Positions 1 to 14,117 of a DNA stretch of 64,000 nucleotides are shown here, one piece after another. The stretch is from positions 1 through 64,000 of the forward strand of contig BAAHQB010000239.1 in assembly GCA_054601695.1 (NCBI GenBank). The letters run 5' to 3'. Position 1 is the first letter of the stretch, and each line of letters starts with the position of its first letter. Source of the stretch: Amorphochlora amoebiformis. Lineage: Eukaryota; Cercozoa; Chlorarachniophyceae. The notes beneath the pieces are model-generated. The model had not been told where the DNA came from and searched no databases. It saw only the letters and a program-made list of their open reading frames with translations. The translations under genes and the position numbers were made by a program.

Positions 1-586
1 CTCCTAACCCTAACCCTAACCCTAACCCTAACCCTAACCCTAACCCTAACCCTAACCCTAACCCTAACCCTAACCCTAACCCTAACCCTAACCCTAACCC
101 TAACCCTAACCCTAACCCTAACCCTAACCCTAACCCTAACCCTAACCCTAACCCTAACCCTAACCCTAACCCTAACCCTAACCCTAACCCTAACCCTAAC
201 CCTAACCCTAACCCTAACCCTAACCCTAACCCTAACCCTAACCCTAACCCTAACCCTAACCCTAACCCTAACCCTAACCCTAACCCTAACCCTAACCCTA
301 ACCCTAACCCTAACCCTAACCCTAACCCTAACCCTAACCCTAACCCTAACCCTAACCCTAACCCTAACCCTAACCCTAACCCTAACCCTAACCCTAACCC
401 TAACCCTAACCCTAACCCTAACCCTAACCCTAACCCTAACCCTAACCCTAACCCTAACCCTAACCCTAACCCTAACCCTAACCCTAACCCTAACCCTAAC
501 CCTAACCCTAACCCTAACCCTAACCCTAACCCTAACCCTAACCCTAACCCTAACCCTAACCCTAACCCTAACCCTAACCCTAACCC
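1..586. repeat. Terminal telomere repeat array (CCCTAA)n
   Basis: Nearly perfect head-to-tail CCCTAA units run from the first bases to about position 586, about 97 copies. The G-rich TTAGGG strand therefore points to the left end, which marks this as the left chromosome end. The TTAGGG type is shared by animals, fungi and many protists, so it does not identify the organism. Confidence 0.98.
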
Positions 587-1624
587 GACACCCTAACCCG
601 ACACCCTAACCCTAACCCTAACCCTAACCCTAACCCTAACCCTAACCCGACACCCTAACCCTAACCCGACACCCTAACCCTAACCCAACACCCTAACCCT
701 AACCCTAACCCTAACCCGACACCCTAACCCTAACCCGACACCCTAACCCTAACCCGACACCCTAACCCGACACCCTAACCCTAACCCGACACCCTAACCC
801 GACACCCTAACCCGACACCCTAACCCGACACCCTAACCCGACACCCTAACCCGACACCCTAACCCGACACCCTAACCCGACACCCTAACCCGACACCCTA
901 ACCCGACACCCTATCCCGACACCCGACACCCGACACCCGACACCCGACACCCGACACCCGACACCCGACACCCGACACCCGACACCCGACACCCGACACC
1001 CGACACCCGACACCCGACACCCTAACCCGACACCCTAACCCGACACCCTAACCCTAACCCTAACCCTAACCCTAACCCTAACCCTAACCCTAACCCGACA
1101 CCTTAACCCTAACCCAAACCCTAACCCGACACCCTAACCCGACACCCTAACCCGACACCCTAACCCGACACCCTAACCCTAAACCTAACCCGACACCCTA
1201 ACCCGACACCCTAACCCTAACCCGGCACCCGACACCCTAATCCTAACCCGACACCCTAACCCTAACCCGACACCCTAGCCCTAACCCGACACCCTAACCC
1301 GACACCCTAACCCGACACCCTAACCCGACACCCTAACCCTAACCCGACACCCTAACCCTAACCCGACACCCTAACCCTAACCCGACACCCTAACCCTAAC
1401 CCGACACCCTAACCCGACACCCTAACCCGACACCCTAACCAGACCCTAACCCGACACCCTAACCCGACACCCTAACCCTAACCCGACACCCTAACCCGAC
1501 ACCCTAACCCGACACCCGACACCCTAACATGACACCCGACACCCGACACCCGACACCCGACACCCTAACCCTAACCCGAGACCCTAACCCTAACCCGACA
1601 CCCTAACCCTAACTCCACACCCTA
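587..1624. repeat. Degenerate proximal telomere with CCCGACA variant units
   Basis: CCCTAA units are interspersed with a single recurrent variant, mostly as the 13-mer CCCGACACCCTAA. A block at about 915-1020 is almost pure 7-bp CCCGACA. Rare changes include CCCAACA, CCCGGCA and CCCGAGA. This is the usual organisation of a telomere-proximal variant-repeat zone, in which internal repeats escape telomerase homogenisation and expand by unequal exchange. Confidence 0.95.
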
Positions 1625-2354
1625 ATATAATATAAAATTGAGAAGAGTATCAGCAACGATCATCACAAGTTCTGCATACGTCCCACGCATCATACAGCAT
1701 GACGACAAGCCACAACAGCACCGTTTGCAAGCGTTATATGACCTGAGAGCATGTCGAGAGGCTATACAACCTCCTTCAAAGCGAGAGACGACCACCAGTC
1801 CACGCTTTTTCCCTTCTCACAAGTCTTCTCCCAAGCTTTCTGCAGCGACTGAAGCCCGCCCCGTCACACCCTAAGCGGATGGAGACCTCCATGGTTTCGA
1901 AGAGATTCGACCCACGCCAACCCCTATTCTGGTTAGCGATGAGACCCCCCGTCACTGCCCGCCAATGCCCGCCATTCTCCTGGAATCCCCGGAAGCCTGG
2001 ATTGCCTTCAGCGCATCATGTCACGACCTGAACCGTGAACAACCACAGTACACGTGTCAAACCCTTTAAAGTCACCTCGGCAGCGCGACTACGCAATAAA
2101 TTCCCGTTTCGCGGCACACATCTGGCAAGAAGCAAGCCTGCCTGCAAGACCGATATCCTGCGACATCCTGCGACGGTTCCCCCCTGAAGTCCCCACCATA
2201 AGAGGGCCGAAACTGTCGTTCGCAAGAACGTTGGTCGGATACAAGTAATCCCCACACACACATTGTATGCACATGTATTTATTTGTTTGTGCATATTGTG
2301 TATGGTTTATTGTTATATAAATATATATATATATATTATATATATATAGATATA
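1625..2354. other. Subtelomeric single-copy-like stretch, no gene seen
   Basis: About 650 bp of balanced composition follow the telomere, then AT-rich sequence from 2300. Short open frames exist on both strands (for example 1638-1874 plus and 2016-2294 minus). None shows a recognisable family, splice-site support or a convincing start, so I see no gene here. Confidence 0.6.
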
Positions 2355-2545
2355 TCTATATTCTATATTTCCATATATATATATTGTACATTCATTTATC
2401 TATATTATATATGCATGTGTAACATGATGTGTTTGTGAAATTTACTTTGGTATTCAACAAACTTGCTCTACATGGAAAGCTCCACTTCTCAGGAGTCCCT
2501 TAAACCCTAACCCTAACCCTAATCCTAACCCTAACCCTAACCCCC
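2355..2545. repeat. Subtelomeric duplicate, copy 1, ending in interstitial telomere repeats
   Basis: This stretch (TTCTATATTTCCATATATAT, then TGTGTTTGTGAAAT and a CATGGAAAGCTCC block) recurs in diverged form at 3898-4050. Copy 1 ends in seven CCCTAA-like units at about 2503-2543, in the same orientation as the terminal telomere. That suggests an old telomere-adjacent block that was moved inward or duplicated. Confidence 0.8.
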
Positions 2546-2564
2546 ATATATTATATATATATAC

Positions 2565-2612
<48 letters not shown>

Positions 2613-2614
<2 letters not shown>

Positions 2615-2793
2615 TGCATCGCCAGGAATCGTGTAGGATAGCCCGAGAACCACAGAGACCCACTGGAGATCCCTGGAGATCGTGTTTTAGCGAATCCCCG
2701 GAAATGCCGGATAGTACCAGTTTATGTCAGTAGTGACACGGTTGCGCCGCAACTCTTGTGCCGCGAAAGTGGGTGCCTCTACTAGTAAGTTAT
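2613..2793. repeat. 181-bp subtelomeric unit, copy 1 of 3
   Basis: A GC-balanced 181-bp block runs from GGTGCATCGCCAGG to CTACTAGTAAGTTATC and is repeated almost identically at 3110-3290 and 3590-3773. The copies are separated by (TA)n arrays, giving higher-order periods of 497 and 480 bp. No open frame in it resembles a known protein. Confidence 0.93.
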
Positions 2794-2832
2794 CTATATA
2801 TATCATATATTTATATATACATATATACATAC

Positions 2833-2884
<52 letters not shown>

Positions 2885-2911
2885 TTTCATATATTATATA
2901 TATATATATAT

Positions 2912-3109
<198 letters not shown>

Positions 3110-3290
3110 GGTGCAACGCCAGGAATCGTGTAGGATGGCCCGAGAACCACAGAGACCCACTGGAGATCCCTGGAGATCGTGTTTTAGCGAATCCCCGGAA
3201 ATGCCGGATAGTACCAGTTTATGTCAGTAGTGACACGGTTGCGCCGCAACTCTTGTGCCGCGAAAGTGGGTACCTCTACTAGTAAGTTAT
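3110..3290. repeat. 181-bp subtelomeric unit, copy 2 of 3
   Basis: It differs from copy 1 by only a few substitutions (for example GGTGCAACG instead of GGTGCATCG). The flanking sequence CTATATATATCATATATTTATA is also shared with copy 1, so the TA-rich spacer was duplicated along with the core. Confidence 0.93.
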
Positions 3291-3325
3291 CTATATATAT
3301 CATATATTTATACATACATATATAC

Positions 3326-3381
<56 letters not shown>

Positions 3382-3430
3382 TTTTTCATATATTTATATA
3401 TATATATATATATATATTGTATATATATAT

Positions 3431-3528
<98 letters not shown>

Positions 3529-3589
3529 CATACACACATATATATATATACACACACACACACATACATATATATATGTATATATATAT

Positions 3590-3773
3590 GGTGCAACGCC
3601 AGGAATCGTGTAGGATAGCCCGAGAACCACAGAGACCCACTGGAGATCCCTGGAGAACGTGTTTTAGCGAATCCCCGGAAATGCCGGATAGTACCAGTTT
3701 ATGTCAGTTAGTAGTGACACCGTTGCGCCGCAACTCTTGTGCCGCGAAAGTGGGTACCTCCACTAGTAAGTTG
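3590..3773. repeat. 181-bp subtelomeric unit, copy 3 of 3
   Basis: This copy carries a 3-4 bp insertion (GTCAGTTAGTAGTGAC versus GTCAGTAGTGAC). Its right flank is unique sequence rather than the TA spacer, so it is the edge of the tandem array. Confidence 0.92.
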
Positions 3774-3853
3774 TCTGTTTCCAAATGGTGCAATGAAGTA
3801 CAACAGGGTGGCTTGCACTATTCCGCTGCTCCCAAGGCATTGATAGGTTGACA

Positions 3854-3897
<44 letters not shown>

Positions 3898-3899
<2 letters not shown>

Positions 3900-4050
3900 A
3901 TTCTATATTTCCATATATATATAGTTACATTCATTTACTTATCTTGTATATGTATGTGTTTGTGAAATATAATTTGATGTTCGACTAACTTATATTCTGC
4001 ATGGAAAGCTCCCCTCACTTAGAGGCCTTCCACCCTAACCCATAACTCTA
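3898..4050. repeat. Subtelomeric duplicate, copy 2 (partner of 2355-2545)
   Basis: This is a diverged second copy of the 2355-2545 block with the same order of motifs: TTCTATATTTCCATATATAT, a TTCATTTA segment, TGTGTTTGTGAAAT and CATGGAAAGCTCC. It ends in the degenerate telomere-like ACCCTAACCCATAACTCTA. The two copies flank the three 181-bp units as direct repeats. Confidence 0.8.
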
Positions 4051-4169
4051 ATTCCATGATCGAGATGATTGATAATCCCAAAGACTTGAATTAATCTCTT
4101 TGGCTTTCCATGTAATAATCCAAAGGACTTGATCAATCTCTAGACTACCGCTATAGCAAAAACGCTAAC

Positions 4170-4915
<746 letters not shown>

Positions 4916-5171
4916 GTATTAACCCCGTGTTAGCGTTATCGTTGTCGTTGTCGTTGAGGTTTTAGGTGATTGTCTGCCCGTTAAGACGTGTCTGTCGTTG
5001 TTGAAGTTTTGAGTGATTTTCTGGTCCTTGAGAGTTAAGACCGACCTTGCCCTCGGTGACGCACATGTCCAATGGGTATGGGTGCCAGTGAGGGATATGC
5101 GGTTGATGATATTTCCCTCCTAATTCACCTCGGGATTTCAGACTCCTCTCCTCCCGCTCCTTCGCCTGTGA

Positions 5172-5308
5172 CCTCCATTTCACAACATCTGTGGCCTCCA
5201 TTTCATATCATCTGTGGCCTCCATTTCATATCATCTGTGGACTCGATTTCACATAATCTATGGACTCCATTTCATATCATCTGCGGCCTCCATTTCATAT
5301 CATTTCAT
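5172..5308. repeat. 23-bp minisatellite
   Basis: About six tandem copies of a 23-bp unit resembling CCTCCATTTCATATCATCTG plus TGG, with a few substitutions between copies. It lies in otherwise single-copy-looking sequence (4920-5340). Confidence 0.9.
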
Positions 5309-5402
5309 CATCAGGATGACAAAATAACATTTATGTTTTCACATGTATACCCAAATATTAATATAAATATGCATATATATATATATATATATACATATAT
5401 AT

Positions 5403-5480
<78 letters not shown>

Positions 5481-5623
5481 CAGACAGATGTATATATATA
5501 TGTATATACATATATATATATATATATATATCTATATACATACATATACATATATACATATTACCGCATCCGGTATCTGTTGTTGGGCCTGTGGTCTGGG
5601 TCTTGCAAAGAACATGGCCGAAA

Positions 5624-5710
5624 TTAGGATTGTCGGAATCTAAAATCAGGGTTGTCGGAATCTAAAATTTGGATTGTCGGAATCTAAAATTAGGATTGTC
5701 GGAATCTACG
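5624..5710. repeat. 22-bp minisatellite
   Basis: Four tandem copies of a 22-bp unit containing TTGTCGGAATCTAAAAT. It is followed by about 1 kb of non-repetitive sequence. Confidence 0.9.
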
Positions 5711-6734
5711 TGCTAGTGGTTCTCGATTAAGGCGAAAGAATACTAACGTGAATTCACACCTGCAGAGGACGCCATGTTGCTTGATCGACCGTCCTGAGGA
5801 ATCCAGTGATGATAGATATATTAGCACCAAACTGATGCATTATTGTATTCATCAATGTGTAGGGTTCTCTTTTGTTCACATGCACGTATTTGGTTCCTTC
5901 CAGTATTCCAATATTTGATACGCATAAACCGATCATTCCTCATCCAAACGCTTGGAAACACTCCGGGTTCAGATGTGCATCGTGCATGTCAAGTGACATC
6001 TCTCTCTCTACCACGAGCAATCTCTGGAGATCCCACGAGATCATTTCGAGTTCCGGGATTGTGATATTCCCGGCCCAATCCCGGGTGGTAGACTTCCGGA
6101 AGGAAGGGATGTGCGAGTCAAAGAGTGAGAGTGATGTCCAGTGTGCTAGGATGCCTCAATTGCTGTCGTCTGCCACGTACAGCACAAAAGGGTCCTACAC
6201 CGTCGATACGAGGGATCATGAAGGTTTGTCGTTTGAGAAATTCTTTTTTAGCCTTTGAGGTTCAACTGGTTCATTTCGTTGCTCGAGTCATCGTTGTGAG
6301 TGGGATTTTGACGTTCGTACATGCTGAATGTTGTTGTATATTGATGATGGAATCCATCGCGCACTTCTCCGGGCAGATCACACGTTTTCAGGCATCATGT
6401 TTGGTACCCAAATACTCCTTTTTTTATTCAACACTCTTTTGAGCTTGCTTTTGGCACAACGTTTGAAATGATAACGTGATACCTTGCTACTTGCACTCAT
6501 TTGTATTTCATCGTCGCTGTTATATGTGGCAATTGTAAAGTGTGTGATGCGTTTGGTGTGAGTGATATATGTGTGATCTAATGCTGGCTCTCTGGGTTGT
6601 GAGGATTCGTTTGTTGTTTTTCATTAGATATCCGTGCCAGGACGTCAATGCCAATCTCGTACGTGGAGATTCATAGCTTGTGGTATTCTATTGTCTTTTG
6701 AATTGGAATCCATACCAATGCAGTATTGTGAGAA
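5711..6734. other. Non-repetitive subtelomeric sequence, no convincing gene
   Basis: This is the longest non-repetitive stretch of the subtelomere. The best open frame (5872-6258 plus, about 128 codons) has ordinary composition but no motif I recognise, no signal peptide and no clear partner exons. A decayed or lineage-specific gene cannot be excluded. Confidence 0.5.
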
Positions 6735-6839
6735 TTGCTTGTCTGTTGTGTTCCTAGGGTTAGAGGCATGCTGGGAGAGATTCGGGTGAAGTTTCATATT
6801 TATGTGTTGTGTGAGTGTTGCGATATATATTGCCACGAT

Positions 6840-7800
6840 CATTGTCAAGACCGCGACCACGATCACTGCCACGGTCGTCATGGCCACTGTCAACCACGAT
6901 CATTGCCACCATTGTCACCATCATTGCCTTGCTACCATCGTTGCCTGCCACCATCATTACTTTGCCACCATCGTTGCCTTGCCACTATCAGTACCTTGCC
7001 ACCATCAGTGCCTGGATTGATATCATTGCATTGTCAACATCATTGCCTTGCACGGCATCATTGCATTGCTACCATCATTGTATTTCCATCATCATTGCAT
7101 TGCCACCGTTATTGCATTGCCGCCATGCAATGCATTGCCACCATGCAATGCATTGCCACCATCATTGCATTGCTACCATCATTGTATTTCCATCATCATT
7201 GCATTGCCACGGTTATTGCATTGCCGCCATGCAATGCATTGCCACCATGCAATGCATTGCCACCATTATTGCATTGCCGCCATCGCCATGCAATGCATTG
7301 CCACCATGCAATGCATTGCCACCATTATTGCATTGCCGCCATGCAATGCATTACCACTATCATTTCATTGCCACCATCATTGCATTTTCACCATGCAATG
7401 CATTGCCACTATCATTGCATTGCCACCATGCAATACATTGCCACTATCATTGCATTGCCACCATGCAATGCATTGCCACCATGCAATGCATTGCCACCAT
7501 GCAATGCATTGCCACCATGCAATGCATTGCCACCATGCAATGCATTGCCACTATCATTGCATCGCCACCATCATTGCATTGCAGCTATCATTGCATTGCC
7601 GCCATCGTTTTTACCATGATTGCCGGCATTATTGTATTGCCATAATGACACCACCATTGCCTTGCCCGGTATCATTGTATACTCACCAGCATTGCCAACA
7701 CTGCCTTGCCCGGTGTCGTTGTATGGTCTCTATCATCGCATTGCCATCATCATCGCATTGCCGCCATTTCCTGCTGCAATCATGCATTGCACCGTCGTTG
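6840..7800. repeat. GCATTGCCACCAT-type minisatellite block
   Basis: Tandem 15-18 bp units of the types CATTGCCACCATCATTG and CATTGCCACCATGCAATG run for almost 1 kb. The second type contains the palindrome ATGCAATGCAT and dominates 7120-7560. All three plus-strand frames stay open for long distances because the unit lacks stop codons. The resulting His/Cys/Pro-rich frames (6735-8319) are repeat products, not genes. Confidence 0.93.
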
Positions 7801-8217
7801 CATGATCAACGCAAAACACCGAAACCAAGACCCAGAGCCCAAATTACCACCGAACCAGTGGCCCCTAGTCCGAAAACAAAACATCCCTTTCATTCCTTTT
7901 CCTTCGCATTCTCGTCATCTTGCTTTTTGTGGTTCACCTCGCTGTCATTGTGCTTAGGTGTACACTACCCCCAACTCGCACCACAGGTATGCACCAAACC
8001 AATCACACGTGTGTCAACGCATATCATACTCCGTATCAACCCCAACTCTGTGCTCCTGTGTTTGTACGTTATTTGCACTGCACATATTGAGCTTTTGCAT
8101 ACACTTAGATACATTGAGCTTTTGCATACACTTAGACGACACGACGAACCCGAGCGTTGGACCCTCGTGCATCACAAAACGCATCCTCAAAGCAATCAGG
8201 TTCGACCTTATATGATA

Positions 8218-8692
<475 letters not shown>

Positions 8693-8819
8693 TAGGTGGT
8701 TTCCCCTCTGCATTTGGATCGTCCCTTGGTCCTAAAACCCGGAGAAGGAGTGGGACTATACATTCATTCCTCTCTTCCAGGAGATCAGGTCGTATAAAAC
8801 ATAACATCAAACCGTACGA

Positions 8820-9225
8820 CTATTCACATACATGGACACCCATTACGAACTACTCACATACATGGACACCCATACGTGAGTCCCTCACATACATGGACAG
8901 CCATCAAGGGGCCCTCACATACATGGACAGCCATCAAGGCCCTCACACACATGGACACCCATCATGAGGCCCTTACGTAGCCATCATGAGGACACCCATC
9001 ATGAGGCCCTCACATACATGGACACCATCATGAGGCCCTCACATAGCCATCATGAGGCCCCACATACATGGACACCCATCATGAGGCCCTCACATACATG
9101 GACACCATCATGAGGCCCTCACATAGCCATCATGAGGCCCCACATACATGGACACCCATCATGAGGCCCTCACATACATGGACACCCATCATGAGGCTCT
9201 CGCATTTATGGACCCATGGTGAGGC
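8820..9225. repeat. About 29-bp minisatellite
   Basis: Repeated units of the form CACATACATGGACACCC plus ATCATGAGGCCCT, with partial copies that lack the ACATGGAC half. There is higher-order duplication of a two-unit block at about 9010-9170. Confidence 0.9.
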
Positions 9226-9419
9226 CATATTCTGAGGATTATCCTCAGTCGGTCTGTGACCCATGATAGGTTTGCTGACACGCATGATGACCTATAATAA
9301 TCATGTGTGTTCACCTGCATCATGGCCATTATTATCATGTGTGTTGATCTTGACCTATATAATCATGTGTGTTGACATTCTATGAGCGACATGATCATGT
9401 GTGTTGTGCATCATCCTAT

Positions 9420-10360
9420 TCATACAAACACAGGCCATACTAAACAACGATCACCGCGCGTCTGTCACACATCTTGACAATTTCATTGCATCATTATCTT
9501 CATACGAACACACTCCATACTATACAACGATCACCGCGCGTCTATCACACATCTGGACGATATTATTGCATCATTAATATTCACACGAATACGAACACAG
9601 GCCACAGTATATGTCGATCACTCCCGCCTGTCACACATCTGGACGATTTCATTGCATCATTATCTTCACACGACACAGGCCATAGTATATGACGATCACA
9701 CACAACACAAACACTGGCATAGTATATGACGATCACGCTCGTCTGTCACACATCTGGACGCTTTCAATGCATCATTTCACAAAAACACAGCCCATAGTAT
9801 ATGACGATCACACACAACACAAACACTGGCATAGTATATGACGATCACGCTCGTCTGTCACACATCTGGACGATTCATGCATCATTATCTTCACAAAAAC
9901 ACAGCCCATAGTACACAACGATCACCGCTCGCCTGTCACACATCCGGACGATTTCCTTGCATCATTATCTCCACACAAACACAGCCCATAGTACACAACG
10001 ATCACCGCTCGCCTGTCACACATCTGGACGATTCATGCATCGTTATCTTCACACAAACACAGCCCATAGTACACAACGATCATCGCTCGCCTGTCACACA
10101 TCTGGACGATTTCATTGCATCATTATCTTCACATTCAAACACTCCATAGTACACAACGATCACCGCTCGCCTGTCACACATCTGGACGATTTCATTGCAT
10201 CATTATCTTCACATTCAAACACTCCATAGTATACAACGATCACCGCTCGCCTGTCACACATCTGGACGATTTCATTGCATCATTCATTATCTTGATATAA
10301 ATACAGGCCATAGTATACAACGATCAACGGTCGCCTGTCACACATCTGGACGATTTCATC
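9420..10360. repeat. About 80-bp satellite
   Basis: Roughly eleven tandem copies of a unit of about 80 bp hold CGATCACCGCTCGCCTGTC, then ACACATCTGGACGATTTCAT and TGCATCATTATCTTCACA. Spacing of ACAGCCCATA-type anchors is 80 then 78 bp (9901, 9981, 10059). Copies near the right end are most alike. Open frames here derive from the repeat. Confidence 0.92.
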
Positions 10361-10459
10361 CAGATTCTCCCGGGTACCCAACAAAATCGGATGTCTATAC
10401 ACCAAGACGAAAATACAAAGCTGTGTTGTCTATCTATCTCCATGAAAGAATATATTCGC

Positions 10460-11186
<727 letters not shown>

Positions 11187-11204
11187 CCTTGAACATCAAT
11201 CGTT

Positions 11205-11405
11205 TGAGCCAAGGAAGTATTGTGTTGTATTGCAACACCTCACCCAAGCTTCCTAAGGAAGGATTGTATTGCAACACCAATACCTCACCTAAGCTTCCTA
11301 AGGAAGGATTGTATTGCAACACAACACCTATGCTTCTAAGGAAGGATTGTATTGTATTGTAACACAACACCTAAGCTTCCTAAGGAAGGATTGCATTGTA
11401 CCTTG
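11205..11405. repeat. Minisatellite with AAGCTTCCTAAGGAAGG core
   Basis: About four copies of a 45-60 bp unit. Each contains the near-palindrome CTTCCTAAGGAAG followed by ATTGTATTGCAACAC. Confidence 0.9.
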
Positions 11406-11659
11406 ATACGCAACATAGCACCTAATTAGGCCGTGCACACACTAGTCGCCATCCCTTCGACCAGCGGGGATACTGGGGTTACGGCGCGTGGCGTCCAAGG
11501 CGCGAGTTTGTGGGTGAGATGTGTACATGTTTGATGTGATGTAACATGTTACGATGTTATGGAACGAGATGTTGGTCCTATTCCCATTTTGCTTGCATAA
11601 CGCTCATTTCTCGGACTATGCTTCATCATCCACAGACCAATATATGCCATGTATAACCA

Positions 11660-12360
11660 CAACCCACACCCACAACTGATAACGTGCACATCCACCCACA
11701 ACACACAACACACAGGAACAACCCACAACGCAAAACCCACAACACACAACACACAACACACAACCCACAACACGCAACCCACAACACATAACCCACAACA
11801 CACAACCAACAACACAAAACAAACAATACAACACCCACAACACAACACCCATAATTGACAACCCGTAATGCCCCACCCTCACCCCCCAAATCCCCACCTA
11901 CAACCTACAACCCCCAATCCCCATCCCCAACCCCAACGCACAACCCCCCAATCCCCTCATCCCCGACCCCTAAACCCCCCAATCCCCTCATCCCCAACCC
12001 CTAACCCCCCCAATCCCCATCCCCAACCCCTAACCCCCCCAATCCCCTCATCCCCAACCCCTAAACCCCCAATCCCCTCATCCCCAACCCTAACCCCCCC
12101 AATCCCTCACCCCCAACGCCTAAACCCTCCAATCCCCTCATCTCCAACCCCTAAACCCCCCAATCCCCTCATCCCCGACCTCTAAACCCCCCAATCCCCT
12201 CATCCCCAACCCTAACCCCCCCCAAATCCCCTCATCCCCAACCCCTACCCCCAAATCCCCTCACCCCCAACCCCTAAACCCCCAATCTCCACCCAAAACC
12301 CATAACCCATAACCCACAACCCACAAGCCACAACCCCAACCCCAACCCCAACACATAAAC
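11660..12360. repeat. C/A-rich minisatellites, almost free of G on the plus strand
   Basis: First comes CCCACAACACACAAC-type repeat (11,690-11,860). Then follows a roughly 30-bp unit of the form CCCCAATCCCCTCATCCCCA plus ACCCCTAAACC (11,880-12,300). The minus strand is therefore G-rich with regular GGGG runs, the same polarity as the telomere G-strand. Confidence 0.93.
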
Positions 12361-12394
12361 CGTAAACCGTAACTGGTACCCAACGAAAAGGATG

Positions 12395-12770
12395 TTTTTG
12401 TGTGTTGGATGTGCTTGTGTGTGTGTTGTGTTGGATGTGTTTGTGAGTTGGATGTGTTTGTGAGTTGGATGTGCTTGTGTGTTGGATGTGTTTGTGTGTT
12501 GGATATGTTTGTGAGTTGGATGTGTTTGTGTGTTGGATGTGTTTGTGAGTTGGATGTGTTTGTGTGTTGAATATGTTTGTGAGTTGGATGTGTTTGTGTG
12601 TTGGATGTGTTTGTGAGTTGGATGTGCTTGTGTGTTGAATATGTTTGTGAGTTGGATGTGCTTGTGTGTTGGATGTGTTTGTGAGTTGGATGTGTTTGTG
12701 TGTTGAATATGTTTGTGAGTTGGATGTGTTTGTGTGTTGGATGTGTTTGTGAGTTGGATGTGGCTGCGCA
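12395..12770. repeat. 15-bp G/T-rich minisatellite
   Basis: Tandem 15-bp units of GTTGGATGTGTTTGT and GTTGGATGTGTTTGA-type variants alternate, giving a 30-bp higher-order period. The minus-strand His/Thr-rich frames spanning 12245-12874 are repeat products. Confidence 0.94.
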
Positions 12771-12884
12771 TTGGATGTGTTTCCGGTTACGGTTGTGTGT
12801 GCCGGCGTGTGTGTTATAAGTTTCGGTTCTGATAACGGCTGTGATAGTGGTTTTATTGCTGTTTGTTGTTTCATGTTTATTTCT

Positions 12885-13050
12885 TTTGTAATTTGTCTTG
12901 GTTGTTATTTGTCTTGTTTGTCATTTGTTTTGTTTGTTATTTGTTTTGTTCGTTATTTGTTTTGTTTGTTATTTGTTTTGTTTGTTATTTGTTTTGTTTG
13001 TTATTTGTTTTGGTTGTTATTTGTTTTGTTTGTTATTTGTTACTTGGTCA
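12885..13050. repeat. 14-bp TTATTTGTTTTGTT minisatellite
   Basis: About ten tandem copies of TTTGTTATTTGTTTTG-type units (14-bp period), continuing the T/G-rich plus-strand domain that begins at 12,395. Confidence 0.92.
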
Positions 13051-13139
13051 GGTCGTGTTGAGTACGGGGTGAAGTTTTTGCTGTGGAACGCCCTGAACGG
13101 CAAACTATTTCCACAACCTTTTCAAGCAGCGGTGTATCC

Positions 13140-13212
13140 ATATATATATAATATGTGCATACATATATGTATATATATATATATATTTATATACATATAT
13201 ACATATATATAA

Positions 13213-13262
<50 letters not shown>

Positions 13263-13317
13263 CCTATATACGCGTATATAAATGTTACATATTATATATA
13301 TATATATATATTATATG

Positions 13318-13368
<51 letters not shown>

Positions 13369-13369
13369 C

Positions 13370-13417
<48 letters not shown>

Positions 13418-13420
13418 ATA
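13140..13420. repeat. (TA)n array cluster
   Basis: TA runs separated by short islands. They are followed at 13,456-13,560 by a two-copy direct repeat of about 48 bp containing GTACATATGTTTT and TATTTGTGATAC-type motifs. Confidence 0.93.
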
Positions 13421-13561
13421 TACTCTCAAATTTACCTACAAAAATATATAATGCATGTGTAAGAGTGTACATATGTTTTTAAGGGCGTACGTGTTTGTGA
13501 TACAATGATATAAGGTACATATGTTTTAAAGGGCATATGTATTTGTGATACTATGATCTAG

Positions 13562-13783
13562 GTGAAGGCCGCTTTGGGTGTGAAAGTCGAGGGCAAGGAG
13601 CAGGGCAGCCAAAGGAGCATCCTGAAACACAAAAGCAAGAGGCACAAGGGCAAGTGGCACAAGGGCAAGGCCAAGCGCCACAAAGGCAAGGGCCTTGGCC
13701 TTAAGAGAGAGGACATGGCGGGCAAGACCAGGGCGAGAGTCAACCACCTTCCCCCCGAAATCGTCAAGGTAGTAATCATATAA
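13562..13783 (+). other. Isolated Lys-rich open stretch, possible gene remnant
   Basis: An open stretch of about 73 codons has clearly different, GC-richer composition than its surroundings. It encodes Lys/His/Gly repeats from a 12-bp CACAAGGGCAAG motif and ends in a potential splice donor (AAG|GTAGTA near 13,771). I recognise no domain, there is no upstream ATG in frame, and no partner exon was found. It may be a decayed exon or a minisatellite. Confidence 0.2.
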
Positions 13784-13938
13784 TACTGCGCTAAGCCAGT
13801 GATTTTCAATGCATGTGCTCAAGGATGTCGTTTGATTGGTTGTTTGGTTGTTGTTGGTCGATTTGGTAGTATATCTTCAATTTCTGTCCATGGTACTGGT
13901 TCGAAGGCGTCCACTTGGAGGTTCAAACCGTCAATTAT

Positions 13939-13983
<45 letters not shown>

Positions 13984-14117
13984 AGTGGTCTAGCAGGCAC
14001 AAATGTGGTATGGTGAAATCGAGAATGCACACTTTTATTAACAAGAGAGAGCAAGTGTGTGTTTGTTGTATAAGTGTTGTTATTTTTCAACTACCAACTG
14101 TCATGGGAACTGAGCGT

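Noticed and set aside
1638-1874. 78-codon frame next to the telomere
   Set aside because: No ATG-supported start in good context, no domain, no partner exons; ordinary chance frame in non-repetitive sequence.
9420-10360. CRISPR-like regular repeats
   Set aside because: The units are contiguous with no unique spacers, and the window is eukaryotic.
11870-12350. A second telomere type (CCCCAA-like) inserted internally
   Set aside because: The unit is about 30 bp with CCCCAATCCCCTCATCC content, a minisatellite rather than a 6-7 bp telomere repeat.
12245-12874. Minus-strand 209-codon His/Thr-rich frame
   Set aside because: Direct translation of the 15-bp GTTGGATGTGTTTGT repeat.
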